64,000 nucleotides of DNA from Streptomyces sp. NBC_00259 (GTDB taxonomy: Bacteria; Actinomycetota; Actinomycetes; Streptomycetales; Streptomycetaceae): NCBI RefSeq assembly GCF_036181745.1, contig NZ_CP108080.1, forward strand, positions 4,963,501 to 5,027,500, written 5' to 3'. This document shows, piece after piece, positions 33,878 through 42,013 of this stretch. The translations under genes and the position numbers were made by a program. How positions within the stretch are numbered: position 1 is the first letter of the stretch; each line of letters begins with the position of its first letter. Below the pieces are notes generated by a model. The model searched no databases. It saw nothing but the letters and a program-made list of their open reading frames with translations, and was not told where the DNA came from.

Positions 33878-35596
33878 ATGTCAGCATCGGGGGTTGCGCG
33901 CCGAGTTCGCCGTTGGGCGCGGAGGGTCGTACCGGGCACCGACGCACGGCTGCTGGGACTGCGCGCGTCGCAGTCCGGACAGTCGGCGCTCGAGTACGTC
34001 GGTCTGGTCGTCGTGGTCGCGGCGATCGTCGGTGCCCTGGTGGGTACGGGCATCGGCCCGACGCTCGCCGAGGGGCTCAGCACGCAGGTCTGCCGCATCA
34101 CGGGAGGCGGCGACTGCGGAGGCGGTGACGGGACCCAGGCGCAGGACGGCGCCGGCGGCCAGGACGCGGGCGGCTCGGACGGCACGGGCGGGGAGCAGAA
34201 CGCCTCCGACGACGGCGACACCCCCAAGTCCCAGGAGCAGCTCGACTACGAGAAGGCCCTCAAGGAGCTCCAGGACGCCCAGGCCGCCGAGCAGAGCGAC
34301 TCCGACAAGGCGAAGGAGGCCGCCAAGGAGCTGGCCAAGATCCTCGCCGAGGAACTCGGCATCACCGACGCGCTGGACTGCATCACCAAGGGCGACATGG
34401 GCGCCTGCACCGAGACGCTCGTCAACATCCTGCTGAGCCTGGTCGGCGGCGCGGTCGGCAAACTCGCCGCGAAGTACGGGGCGCCGTGGAAGTGGAAGAA
34501 GGCGTACGAGCTCATCCAGAAGCTCAAGAAGCACGGCGGTGACCTGTACGACGGACTGACCGGGCTGCTGAAGAACCGCAAACGGGTCAAGGACGCGGAG
34601 AAGGCGCTCGACGACGCCAGGAAGAAGTACGACCCGGAGAAACAGAAGAAACCCGACGAGAAACCCGGCGACAAGGATCCGGACGAGAAGAAGCCGGACG
34701 ACACGCCGACGAACTGCCCGGTCGCCCACAGCTTCCCGCCGGGGACGCGGGTGCTGCTCGCCGGCGGCTGGAGCATCCCGATCGAGTCGGTGCGCCTCGG
34801 GGACCAGGTCGTCGCCACCGACCCGGCGAGCGGGCTGACCACGGTGCGCCAGGTGGTCCGTACGTTCGTCACGCACGACGACAAGGACTTCACCCGGCTG
34901 GGCACGACCGCGGGACCGGTCACCGCCACCGACACGCACCCCTTCTGGCTCACCGGTGAACGGCGCTGGGCGGAGGCCGGTGACATCGGGACCGGTGACA
35001 CGCTGCGGCTGCCGGACGGCGGCTCGCTCCAGGTCACGTCCGTCACCCGCTACGCGCAGCGGCAGACGACGTACGACCTGGCGGTCGACGGCCTCCACTC
35101 GTACTACGTGGGGATCGGCAGCGCCCACGCGCTCGTCCACAACACCAACGGGTGCAAGGAGTTCGAGACCGATCCGAGCGTCAAGGGACCCGCGGCCGGC
35201 AAGAAGCTCAAGCCGCCGCACGACCGCCACACCGTCGCCGGGGCCAAGCACGGGCAGGTCAAGGAGAAGAACACGGTCATCCTGAAGGGGCGCGAGGCCG
35301 AGGTCGAGGCCGATATCAAGGGCATCGCCGAGGGCAAGGGCAAGCTCGTCGACAACGGCAGCGCCTACGAGATCAACGGCCGCAAGTACGGTGTCGAGGA
35401 GAATGGACGGACGTACCCGATCTCCGGCAAGGGACTCGTGGACATGAACCGCACCGAGTACGCGGCGCTCAAGGAGATCGCCAGGGCCGGCGGCGATCCG
35501 TCCAAGGTCAAGGCCTTCCAGTTCGACCCCAAGTTCAAGAACAACCCCGCGGCCGTCGAGAAGGCCAAGCAGGTGTACGACGGGACCTACCAGTGA
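33878..35596 (+). CDS. Flp-pilin / HINT / unknown C-terminal polymorphic toxin
   Basis: 572 aa. SGQSALEYVGLVVVVAAIVG (33-52) is a Flp-type prepilin segment followed by Cys72 and Cys80. A Gly/Asp-rich and then a Lys/Glu-rich linker (80-280) includes a helical region at 180-205. Residues 283-422 are a HINT domain: HSFPPGTRVLLAGGWSIPIE, TATDTHPFWLTGERRW and the terminal ALVHN. The C-terminal 150 residues carry no recognised toxin family (HDRHTVAGAKHGQVKEKNTV, then EINGRKYGVEENGRTYPI). HINT domains in such proteins cut the polypeptide to release the toxin tip. The next gene overlaps the stop by 4 bp (GTGA). Confidence 0.82.
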   Translation: MSASGVARRVRRWARRVVPGTDARLLGLRASQSGQSALEYVGLVVVVAAIVGALVGTGIGPTLAEGLSTQVCRITGGGDCGGGDGTQAQDGAGGQDAGGSDGTGGEQNASDDGDTPKSQEQLDYEKALKELQDAQAAEQSDSDKAKEAAKELAKILAEELGITDALDCITKGDMGACTETLVNILLSLVGGAVGKLAAKYGAPWKWKKAYELIQKLKKHGGDLYDGLTGLLKNRKRVKDAEKALDDARKKYDPEKQKKPDEKPGDKDPDEKKPDDTPTNCPVAHSFPPGTRVLLAGGWSIPIESVRLGDQVVATDPASGLTTVRQVVRTFVTHDDKDFTRLGTTAGPVTATDTHPFWLTGERRWAEAGDIGTGDTLRLPDGGSLQVTSVTRYAQRQTTYDLAVDGLHSYYVGIGSAHALVHNTNGCKEFETDPSVKGPAAGKKLKPPHDRHTVAGAKHGQVKEKNTVILKGREAEVEADIKGIAEGKGKLVDNGSAYEINGRKYGVEENGRTYPISGKGLVDMNRTEYAALKEIARAGGDPSKVKAFQFDPKFKNNPAAVEKAKQVYDGTYQ

Positions 35597-36468
35597 TCTA
35601 CAACTTCCTTACGGTGCACCGGCCGGCGCCGGACGCCATGGCGGCGGCGCTGGCGAAGGTGCTCGGCGTGCCGGTGCCGGCGGTCGACGTCGCCGACCGG
35701 GACGGCGAGCAGGACGGCCGTGACTGGGAGGCGCCCGTGCTGTGCGGTTACGAGGCGACGGCCGGCGATCTGGCTCTCTCCTGGGACGTGTGGGTGTCCG
35801 AGGACGTGCCGCAGCCGCCGGACGAGGCGACGGCGGCCCTGCGGCTCGCGGCCGCCACCGGCACGACCGTGCTGTATCCGGCGCCGGACCTCCAGGCGCC
35901 GTCCGCGTACTGTGCCGCCACGCCCGGGGGGACGCTCGCCCGCGCCCGGGTGTACGTGTCCGACGACGGCGACGTACCGGTCCACACCGTCGACGCCGTC
36001 GACACGCCGGTCCCGCAGCTGCCCGGGGCCCGGGTGGAGCCGCTGCCCGAGGTCTTCCGGGCGGAGCACATCGACCTTCCCGCCACCGAGACCTTCGTGG
36101 CCGCCACGGATCCGGACGGGACCGCGCCGGCCCGGGGCGCGGCCAACCGGGCCCGGGAGGAGCTGCTGCTGTGGGAGCGGCTGGTGCGCCGGGTCGCCGC
36201 GGACTGGGCGCCGACCGGCCGCTATCCACAGCAGTCGTACGTGGAGGACCTGTGCGCCCGTGACGCCCTGGCCGAGCGGCTGGAGACCGCTCCGGCGGCG
36301 GTCCGCGAGCCGCTGGCCCGCGCGGCCGACGGGCTCGACGAGCTGTTCCGCAGCCATTCGCGGGACGACGACGGGGAGCTGCTGGGGCGGTTGACCAGAT
36401 CGGGGTCGGCGGTGCGGGAGCGCGGCTGGTGGTGGCGGCGCCGGCCTGACCGGCTGCCGTGGGACTGA
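35593..36468 (+). CDS. Candidate immunity protein for the HINT toxin
   Basis: 291 aa from a GTG that overlaps the toxin stop (GTGA). No signal peptide; acidic N-terminal two thirds (WEAPVLCGYEATAGDLALSW), then a helical C-terminus rich in Arg and ending GWWWRRRPDRLPWD. No named immunity family is recognised. Size, tight coupling and cytosolic character make it the probable antitoxin or immunity partner of the preceding protein. Confidence 0.6.
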   Translation: MIYNFLTVHRPAPDAMAAALAKVLGVPVPAVDVADRDGEQDGRDWEAPVLCGYEATAGDLALSWDVWVSEDVPQPPDEATAALRLAAATGTTVLYPAPDLQAPSAYCAATPGGTLARARVYVSDDGDVPVHTVDAVDTPVPQLPGARVEPLPEVFRAEHIDLPATETFVAATDPDGTAPARGAANRAREELLLWERLVRRVAADWAPTGRYPQQSYVEDLCARDALAERLETAPAAVREPLARAADGLDELFRSHSRDDDGELLGRLTRSGSAVRERGWWWRRRPDRLPWD

Positions 36469-36529
36469 GCGGCCTGAGCGGGGATTCCCGCTTCGGGTGA
36501 TCGTCGGCGGTACCGCCATAATCGACCGC

Positions 36530-37654
36530 ATGTCCCAGCCCCACACCGCCCACCTGCGCGGACTCCACCCCGCGGCCCCCGCTCTCCTCGGGTACGCGGC
36601 GGTACGGCTGCTGGGGATGGCGATCCTCGCGCTCGTCGCCGTCGTCCAGGGGAAGGACGGGCTGCACCGCCTCAGCGGGCGCTGGGACTCCGTCTGGTAC
36701 GTCCGGATCGCGGAGAACGGCTACGGGTACGAGACGACGCTCCCCGACGGCAGCGTCCACTCCGATCTCGCCTTCTTCCCGCTGCTGCCCGCGCTGGAGC
36801 GAGGTGTCTCGGAGGTCCTGCCCGTCAGCCCCGCCACGGCGGGGCTGGTGATCGGCTGGGTCGCGGCGTTCGCCGCCGCGTGGGGCATCTACGCGGTCGG
36901 GACGCGGGTGGCGGGACAGCGGGCAGGGGTGCTGCTGGCGGTGCTGTGGGGCGTGTACCCGACCGCGTTCGTGCAGTCGATGGCGTACACGGAGACGCTG
37001 TTCACGGCGCTCGCCGCCTGGTCGTTGTACGCCGTGCTCACCGACCGCTGGATCGTCGCAGGAGCGCTGTGCGCGGCGGCCGGGCTCACCAGGCCCTCGG
37101 CGGCGGCGCTCGTCGCGGCCCTCGGGATCACGGCGCTCGTCCGCGTCTTCCGCGGCGGTCTGACGTGGCGGACGGCCGTGGGGGTGGTGCTCGCGCCGCT
37201 GGGCTGGCTGGGCTACGTGATCTTCGTGGCGGTACGGCAGGGCAGCCCGACCGCGTACTTCGAGGTCCAGGCCGCCTGGGGCAACAACATCGACGGCGGG
37301 GTCGCCCTCGCCCGCTTCGTCGGTGGGCACCTCACCGGGCCGAACCCGCTCGCCGGGATCGGGCTGATCGCCGCGCTCGGGCTGCTGTTCTGGGTGGTGT
37401 GGCTGTGTGTGAAGCAGCGTCAGCCGCTGCCCGTGCTGGTGTACGGCATCGGGATCGTCGTCATCTCCCTGATCGGCGCCGCGTACTTCGGCTCCCGACC
37501 GCGGCTGATCATGCCGGCCTTCCCGCTGCTGCTGCCCCCCGCCGTGGCGCTGGCACGGCTGCGGCGGCGGACGCTGGTCCCGGTCGTGGGTCTGCTCGCC
37601 GTCGCGTCAGGGGTGTACGGGGCGTTCACGCTGCTCGGGTCGGGGCCGCCCTGA
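36530..37654 (+). CDS. Membrane glycosyltransferase (mannosyltransferase/GT39-like)
   Basis: 374 aa from an ATG with CATAAT 7 bp upstream (probably leaderless). It has about nine membrane segments. LSGRWDSVWYVRIAENGYGY after the first segment, containing an Asp after an Arg, resembles the luminal loop of PIG-V/GT39 lipid-linked mannosyltransferases, and FFPLLPALER and YPTAFVQSMAYTE are typical of that group. It could glycosylate surface proteins, possibly pilin-like ones nearby, but that is inference. Confidence 0.72.
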   Translation: MSQPHTAHLRGLHPAAPALLGYAAVRLLGMAILALVAVVQGKDGLHRLSGRWDSVWYVRIAENGYGYETTLPDGSVHSDLAFFPLLPALERGVSEVLPVSPATAGLVIGWVAAFAAAWGIYAVGTRVAGQRAGVLLAVLWGVYPTAFVQSMAYTETLFTALAAWSLYAVLTDRWIVAGALCAAAGLTRPSAAALVAALGITALVRVFRGGLTWRTAVGVVLAPLGWLGYVIFVAVRQGSPTAYFEVQAAWGNNIDGGVALARFVGGHLTGPNPLAGIGLIAALGLLFWVVWLCVKQRQPLPVLVYGIGIVVISLIGAAYFGSRPRLIMPAFPLLLPPAVALARLRRRTLVPVVGLLAVASGVYGAFTLLGSGPP

Positions 37655-37665
37655 CCGGTGCGGAA

Positions 37666-37710
37666 TGGGTCCGTGGGCCCATGCGTCGTGCCGGACGGCG
37701 TTGTTAGCGT
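37666..37710 (+). promoter_or_regulatory. Box promoter D for the lipoprotein gene
   Basis: TGGGTCCGTGGGCCCA (37666-37681) followed after 23 nt by TAGCGT (37705-37710), with the ribosome site GGTGGGGGAC (37731-37740) and the ATG at 37744. Confidence 0.72.
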
Positions 37711-37743
37711 GCCGTGGACGACACGATCGAGGTGGGGGACGGC

Positions 37744-38562
37744 ATGACCACGCGCACCGCGGGTACGGCACGGCGCATCGCGATCGCCGCGGTCGCGGCA
37801 GCCCTGACGACGGTGCTCGCGACCGGGTGCGAGGGGGACGACAAGGGCGGGAAGGCTGGGAGGGACGGGAAGGACGACGCGAGGAAGGCGTCCGCCGCGC
37901 CCTCTCCGGGGACAGCGGCACCGTCCGCCCCGACCGAGCCCACTCCGGCCGAGCCCACTCCGGCCGATTCCGCTCCCAGCAGCGGCAGGACGCTCACCAA
38001 GGCCGAGTTGGCCAAGGTCGCGCTCGTGACCGGGGACGTGCCTGACTTCGTCGTCTCGCCCATGCAGGGCGGCGAGGAGACCGGCACCGAGCAGGCCGAC
38101 GAGCAGGAGTGCCGGCCGCTCGCCGCCATGATCAACGGAGCGCCCGAACCGGCGGCCACGGCCACCGTCTTCCGCACGCTCGTCGACGCGTCCGAGGAGG
38201 GCAAGGAGACCCAGACGGTCGTCACCGAGATCCTCACCTCCCACGCGAACGGCTCCGCGGCGGGCGTGCTCAGAGCGCTGCGTACCGCCGTGGAGGCGTG
38301 CGCCGGCGGCTTCAGCACCCATGGTGGCGAGGGCCCTTCCACCTACTCGGCGGTGAAGCGGCTCCCGGCGCCGCGGGCCGGTGACGACGCCTTCGCCTAC
38401 CAGGTCACGGGAGCGGTGGGCGCGGCGAAGGTGCCGCTCGTCTTCCACGTCGTACGCCGAGGGGCGAGCGTCGCGACCTTCTACGCCGCCAACTTCGTCG
38501 ACGCCAGGACGCCCGAGGTCCCGGCCGCCCTGGTCACCGAGCAGGCGGCGAAGATGCCGTGA
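37744..38562 (+). CDS. Putative lipoprotein of the pilin-toxin regulon
   Basis: 272 aa. The ATG at 37744 is preferred over a GTG at 37714, which lies 3 nt after the -10 box. The signal peptide ends in TTVLATGC with Cys29. A Lys/Gly and Ala/Pro/Thr-rich linker (30-90) precedes a globular region (about 90-272) with GDVPDFVVSPMQGGEETG and VLRALRTAVEACAGGFSTHGG. The shape resembles extracytoplasmic sensor-like domains of actinobacterial lipoproteins, but no family is firmly recognised. Confidence 0.72.
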   Translation: MTTRTAGTARRIAIAAVAAALTTVLATGCEGDDKGGKAGRDGKDDARKASAAPSPGTAAPSAPTEPTPAEPTPADSAPSSGRTLTKAELAKVALVTGDVPDFVVSPMQGGEETGTEQADEQECRPLAAMINGAPEPAATATVFRTLVDASEEGKETQTVVTEILTSHANGSAAGVLRALRTAVEACAGGFSTHGGEGPSTYSAVKRLPAPRAGDDAFAYQVTGAVGAAKVPLVFHVVRRGASVATFYAANFVDARTPEVPAALVTEQAAKMP

Positions 38563-38624
38563 CCGCGTAGCCGACGCAACCGGTGGCTACGTCCCGTCGA
38601 CAGACGCCCCTTCGATCGACCCGA

Positions 38625-38999
38625 TCAGGCCCCGTCGATCGACCGGATCGACCCGATCGACAGCTGTACGCCCGGACGCACACCCCACCGCGCCATCGCC
38701 CCCACCTCCGCCTCCAGCACGTGGCGGCTCCGCAGCCGCGGCAGACCGAGCCTGCCCGGCGGCAGCGTATGGACGTGCAGAACCCGCAACTCCCTGTCGA
38801 GGTAGGCCACATCGATGGTGAAGCGCATCCTGAAGGTGTGCACGCTGGTGCACGGGGTCAGCATGATCGCGCCGTCGAGCCCGTCACGGCCCAGCAGCCC
38901 GCGGGCCCGTGTCCGGTACGACGCGGCGATCAGGAGATCCACCGGCTCGTCCCGGCCGGGGACCGTCAGCGTGCCCTGTCCGTCCTGCCATCCGCCCAT
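38625..38999 (-). CDS. DUF192 protein
   Basis: 124 aa. It contains the DUF192 hallmark YRTRARGLLGRDGLDGAIML followed by VHTFRMRFTIDVAYLD and VLEAEVG. It lies divergent to the prepilin peptidase, and DUF192 genes often accompany pilus loci in actinobacteria. The ATG at 38999 lies 8 nt after TACGGT (39013-39008), so it is probably leaderless. The C-terminus IGSIRSIDGA is encoded by GATCGACC repeats. Function unknown. Confidence 0.85.
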   Translation of the reverse strand: MGGWQDGQGTLTVPGRDEPVDLLIAASYRTRARGLLGRDGLDGAIMLTPCTSVHTFRMRFTIDVAYLDRELRVLHVHTLPPGRLGLPRLRSRHVLEAEVGAMARWGVRPGVQLSIGSIRSIDGA

Positions 39000-39052
39000 G
39001 GGACAGGACCGTAGCGGGAGTTGACCCCCCGTGGGCCCCTGATGGCGCGGAG

Positions 39053-39096
39053 TGGGCCCGTGGGCCCATGACCCGGAGACCCGCCGGCCCTAGGGT
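39053..39096 (+). promoter_or_regulatory. Box promoter E for the prepilin peptidase gene
   Basis: TGGGCCCGTGGGCCCA (39053-39068) followed after 22 nt by TAGGGT (39091-39096). The GTG at 39103 lies 6 nt later, so the message is probably leaderless. A half box GTGGGCCCC also lies at 39031-39039. Confidence 0.75.
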
Positions 39097-39102
39097 CGGA
39101 GC

Positions 39103-39951
39103 GTGGAGTACGGGTACGTCACGCTGATCGCCGTCGCCGCCCTGTGGGGGGCCGCCGCCGGGGTGCTCGTGCCGCGCCCCGCGTACCGGCTGTCCGTCGA
39201 GCCGGAGCAGGGGTGGCGGGACGTGTGCCCGGCCGGGCATCCGTTCACCGGGCGGGCGGGCGGCTGGCTCGGGGCCGCGCGGTGTCCGAGCTGTGCGGTC
39301 GCCGCTCCGGCACCGGCGCCCGTGGCGGCCACCACGGGCCCCGCGTCGCCGGACGCCCCCGAGGACGCCGCGCCCGGGACACCGGGCGATGCCGGCCGTG
39401 CGCCCGTGCCGTACCGGCCCTCGCTCGTCGTGGCCGCGGTCACCGCGCTCGCCTGCGCCGCGCTCGCCGCGGCCGTCGGGCCCCGGCCGGAGCTCGCCGT
39501 ATGGGTACTGCTCGCCCCCGTCGCCGTGCTGCTCGCGATCGTCGACCGCAACGTCCACCGGCTCCCGGACCGACTGACCCTGCCGCTCGCCGTCGCGGCC
39601 GCGGTCCTGCTCGCCGTCGCGGCGCTGCTTCCCGAGGCCGCCGGATCGTGGCGGACGGCGCTGCTCGGCGGGCCGGCCCTCGGTGCCGCGTACCTCGTGC
39701 TCTTCCTGATCAACCCGAACGGCCTGGGGTTCGGTGATGTGAAGCTCGCGCTCTCGCTCGGGGTGGCGCTGGGCTGGTACGGCTGGCCGGTGCTGTTCGT
39801 GGGCGCCTTCGCCGGATTCGCGCTGGGGGCGGTGTACGGGCTCGGGCTCGTCGTGCTGCGCGGGGCGGGCCGCAAGACGGCCATCCCGTTCGGGCCGTTC
39901 ATGATCTCGGGGGCGCTGATCGGGCTGCTGCTGGGCGGCCTCGCGGCATAG
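39103..39951 (+). CDS. Type IV prepilin peptidase (A24 family)
   Basis: 282 aa, six to seven membrane segments. The A24 catalytic aspartates lie in IVDRNVHRLPDRLTLPLA and GLGFGDVKLALSLG (GxGD motif). The N-terminal cytosolic part has cysteines in CPAGHPF and CPSC, reminiscent of the zinc-binding loop of PilD-type enzymes. It cleaves class III signals such as those of Flp, TadE and the three fusion proteins. It lies 15 kb from the tad genes but shares the same box promoter. Confidence 0.92.
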   Translation: MEYGYVTLIAVAALWGAAAGVLVPRPAYRLSVEPEQGWRDVCPAGHPFTGRAGGWLGAARCPSCAVAAPAPAPVAATTGPASPDAPEDAAPGTPGDAGRAPVPYRPSLVVAAVTALACAALAAAVGPRPELAVWVLLAPVAVLLAIVDRNVHRLPDRLTLPLAVAAAVLLAVAALLPEAAGSWRTALLGGPALGAAYLVLFLINPNGLGFGDVKLALSLGVALGWYGWPVLFVGAFAGFALGAVYGLGLVVLRGAGRKTAIPFGPFMISGALIGLLLGGLAA

Positions 39952-39976
39952 CGCGGACGCGCGGCAGACTCGGTGC

Positions 39977-40369
39977 ATGGACACCAAGCCCGTCAATCTC
40001 GCTGAAGCGCTCGCCTCCTTCGACGACATCTACAGCCCGCGCATCGTGGCCAGGATGAACGACTACGACGTCCGTGTGGCACACGCCGCCGGGGACCACG
40101 TCTGGCACGTTCATGAGGACACCGACGAGTTCTTCCTCGTTCTCGACGGCCGTTTCGACATCGCGATGCGCGACGCCGACGGTACGGAGACGACCGTCGA
40201 GCTCCACAAGGGGGACACGTTCGTGGTGCCGAAGGGCATCGAGCACAAGCCGTCGTCGCCGGGCGGCTCGATCCTGATGTTCGAACCGAGCGGCACGAAA
40301 TCGACCGGGGACCGCCACGAGGGGGAGATCCCCGCTCATGTGGACAGCACCACCGGTCACGCCCTCTAG
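39977..40369 (+). CDS. Cupin-domain protein
   Basis: 130 aa. The cupin motif reads HVWHVHEDTDEFFLVLDGRF (metal-binding His and Glu residues) and a second motif GDTFVVPKGIEHKP follows. No signal peptide. CAGACT lies 6 bp before the ATG. Substrate or regulatory role unknown; small single-domain cupins act as dioxygenases, isomerases or sensors. Confidence 0.88.
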   Translation: MDTKPVNLAEALASFDDIYSPRIVARMNDYDVRVAHAAGDHVWHVHEDTDEFFLVLDGRFDIAMRDADGTETTVELHKGDTFVVPKGIEHKPSSPGGSILMFEPSGTKSTGDRHEGEIPAHVDSTTGHAL

Positions 40370-40380
40370 CATGCGGACGC

Positions 40381-41955
40381 ATGGGGACATTCTCTGACAA
40401 TTCGACGGTCTCGCGTGCGCAGACGAGGACGATTCCGGCTCCCACCGTCGCCCGGCCGGCGGATGGCCTTCCCGCCGCCCTCCTCCCCTGGGGGTGGGCG
40501 GCGGTGCTGTTCCTCCTCTACGCGACCGTCGCCGTGCGCCGCCATCAACTGCTGCGCACCACGGGCTACGACCTCGGCATCTTCGAGCAGGCCGTACGCG
40601 CCTACGCCCAACTCCAGGCGCCGGTCGTCCCGTTGCGCGGTGAGGGCTTCAACCTGCTCGGCGACCACTTCCATCCGCTCGTCGCCGTCCTCGCCCCGCT
40701 CTACGGGCTCTGGCCCTCCCCGCTCTGCCTGCTGCTGGCCCAGTCCGCGCTCCTCGCGCTCGCCGTCGTGCCGCTCGCCCGCTGGGCCGTGCGCTCACTC
40801 GGCCGTCGTGCCGCGCACGTCGTCGCCTTCGGATACGGCGCGAGCTGGGGCATCGCCTCGGCCGCCGCCTTCGACTTCCACGAGGTCGCCCTCGCCGTAC
40901 CGCTGCTCGCCTTCGCCCTCGAAGCACTCGGCCGGCAGCGCTGGCGACAGGCGGTCGCCTGGGCCGCGCCGCTGCTGCTGGTCAAGGAGGACCTGGGGCT
41001 GACCCTCGCCGCGCTCGGCGGGTACGTCGCGTGGAAGGGGCCGCGCAAGCTGGGGCTCGTGACCGCCGCCGCGGGGCTGATCGGCAGCGCGATCGAGATC
41101 AAACTGCTGCTGCCCGCGTTCAACCCGGGCGGCGGATACGCGCACGGCGGCAACCTCGCCGAAGCCCACGGCTCGCTGCTCGCCACCATCGCGTTCGCGC
41201 CGCTCGACTCGCTCCGCCCGGACGTCAAGGCCATGACCCTCGTCCTCGTCTTCGCTCCGAGCGCGCTCCTCGCCCTGCGCTCACCGCTCTCGCTGATCGC
41301 CGTACCGACACTCGCCTGGCGGATGCTGTCGGACAACGGCTTCCACTGGGGCACCGCGTTCCACTACAGCGCCGTCCTGATGCCGGTCGTCTTCGCCGGG
41401 CTCATCGACGTCCTCGCCCGCCACCGGCAGTCGGACCACCCGCTCATGGCGCGCCACGTCCGTGCCTCGCTGCTGATCGTCCTCGCCGTGACGGTGGTGA
41501 TGCTGCCGTCCTTCCCGCTCGCCCAGCTGGCGCAGCGGGCCACCTGGCGCACCACCCCGCACATCGAGGCGGCACGCGACCTGCTGCGACGCATCCCGGA
41601 CGGGGCGACGGTCGCCGCGTCCAACCGGCTCGTTCCCCAGCTCACTTCACGCTGCGACGTCGTGCTCTTCCCGACGTGGCCGGTCGAGGGCCATCTGTAC
41701 GAGTACGACAGGAAGCGGCTGCCAGGGCCCACCGCGGAGTGGATCATCCACGACAGCCGGGCCCCGGAGGCCTGGCCCTACAAGACCGGCCACTGGCCCT
41801 ATCCCCCGGAGCAGCAGCAGGCCGAGCTGGACGCGGCGCGGCGGACGTACGGCTACCGGCTCGTCGCCGCACGCGACGGCATCACCCTGCTGAGGCGCGA
41901 CGGTCGAGAGGGGGAGGGCCGAGGCGCCAAGGCCGAGGGGCGAGGGCTGCGGTGA
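40381..41955 (+). CDS. DUF2079 membrane protein
   Basis: 524 aa with about ten membrane segments. The sequence TGYDLGIFEQAVRAYAQLQ and GDHFHPLVAVLAPLYGLWPS is the hallmark of DUF2079, whose members look like polytopic glycosyltransferase-C-type proteins. The TAG stop of the cupin gene provides the -10 box TAGCAT, 8 bp before the ATG. The C-terminal region after about 400 is soluble. Function unknown. Confidence 0.85.
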   Translation: MGTFSDNSTVSRAQTRTIPAPTVARPADGLPAALLPWGWAAVLFLLYATVAVRRHQLLRTTGYDLGIFEQAVRAYAQLQAPVVPLRGEGFNLLGDHFHPLVAVLAPLYGLWPSPLCLLLAQSALLALAVVPLARWAVRSLGRRAAHVVAFGYGASWGIASAAAFDFHEVALAVPLLAFALEALGRQRWRQAVAWAAPLLLVKEDLGLTLAALGGYVAWKGPRKLGLVTAAAGLIGSAIEIKLLLPAFNPGGGYAHGGNLAEAHGSLLATIAFAPLDSLRPDVKAMTLVLVFAPSALLALRSPLSLIAVPTLAWRMLSDNGFHWGTAFHYSAVLMPVVFAGLIDVLARHRQSDHPLMARHVRASLLIVLAVTVVMLPSFPLAQLAQRATWRTTPHIEAARDLLRRIPDGATVAASNRLVPQLTSRCDVVLFPTWPVEGHLYEYDRKRLPGPTAEWIIHDSRAPEAWPYKTGHWPYPPEQQQAELDAARRTYGYRLVAARDGITLLRRDGREGEGRGAKAEGRGLR

Positions 41956-42013
41956 GAAGGGTGAGCCGGCCGAGGAGGAGGGTGAGAGGGCCGGCTGAAG
42001 CGTCCCGGAGGGC

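Noticed and set aside
34722..35150. Active intein in the 33878 protein
   Set aside because: The HINT fold lacks a Cys or Ser at the normal first splice position (HSFPPGT) and continues into a C-terminal toxin tip, so it is a toxin-release HINT domain rather than a splicing intein.
39008..39039. A box promoter for the divergent DUF192 gene
   Set aside because: Its -10 TACGGT is good, but the nearest full box is 39 nt away and the closer match at 39024-39039 is only about 11 of 16 and 10 nt from the -10, so the spacing rule fails.
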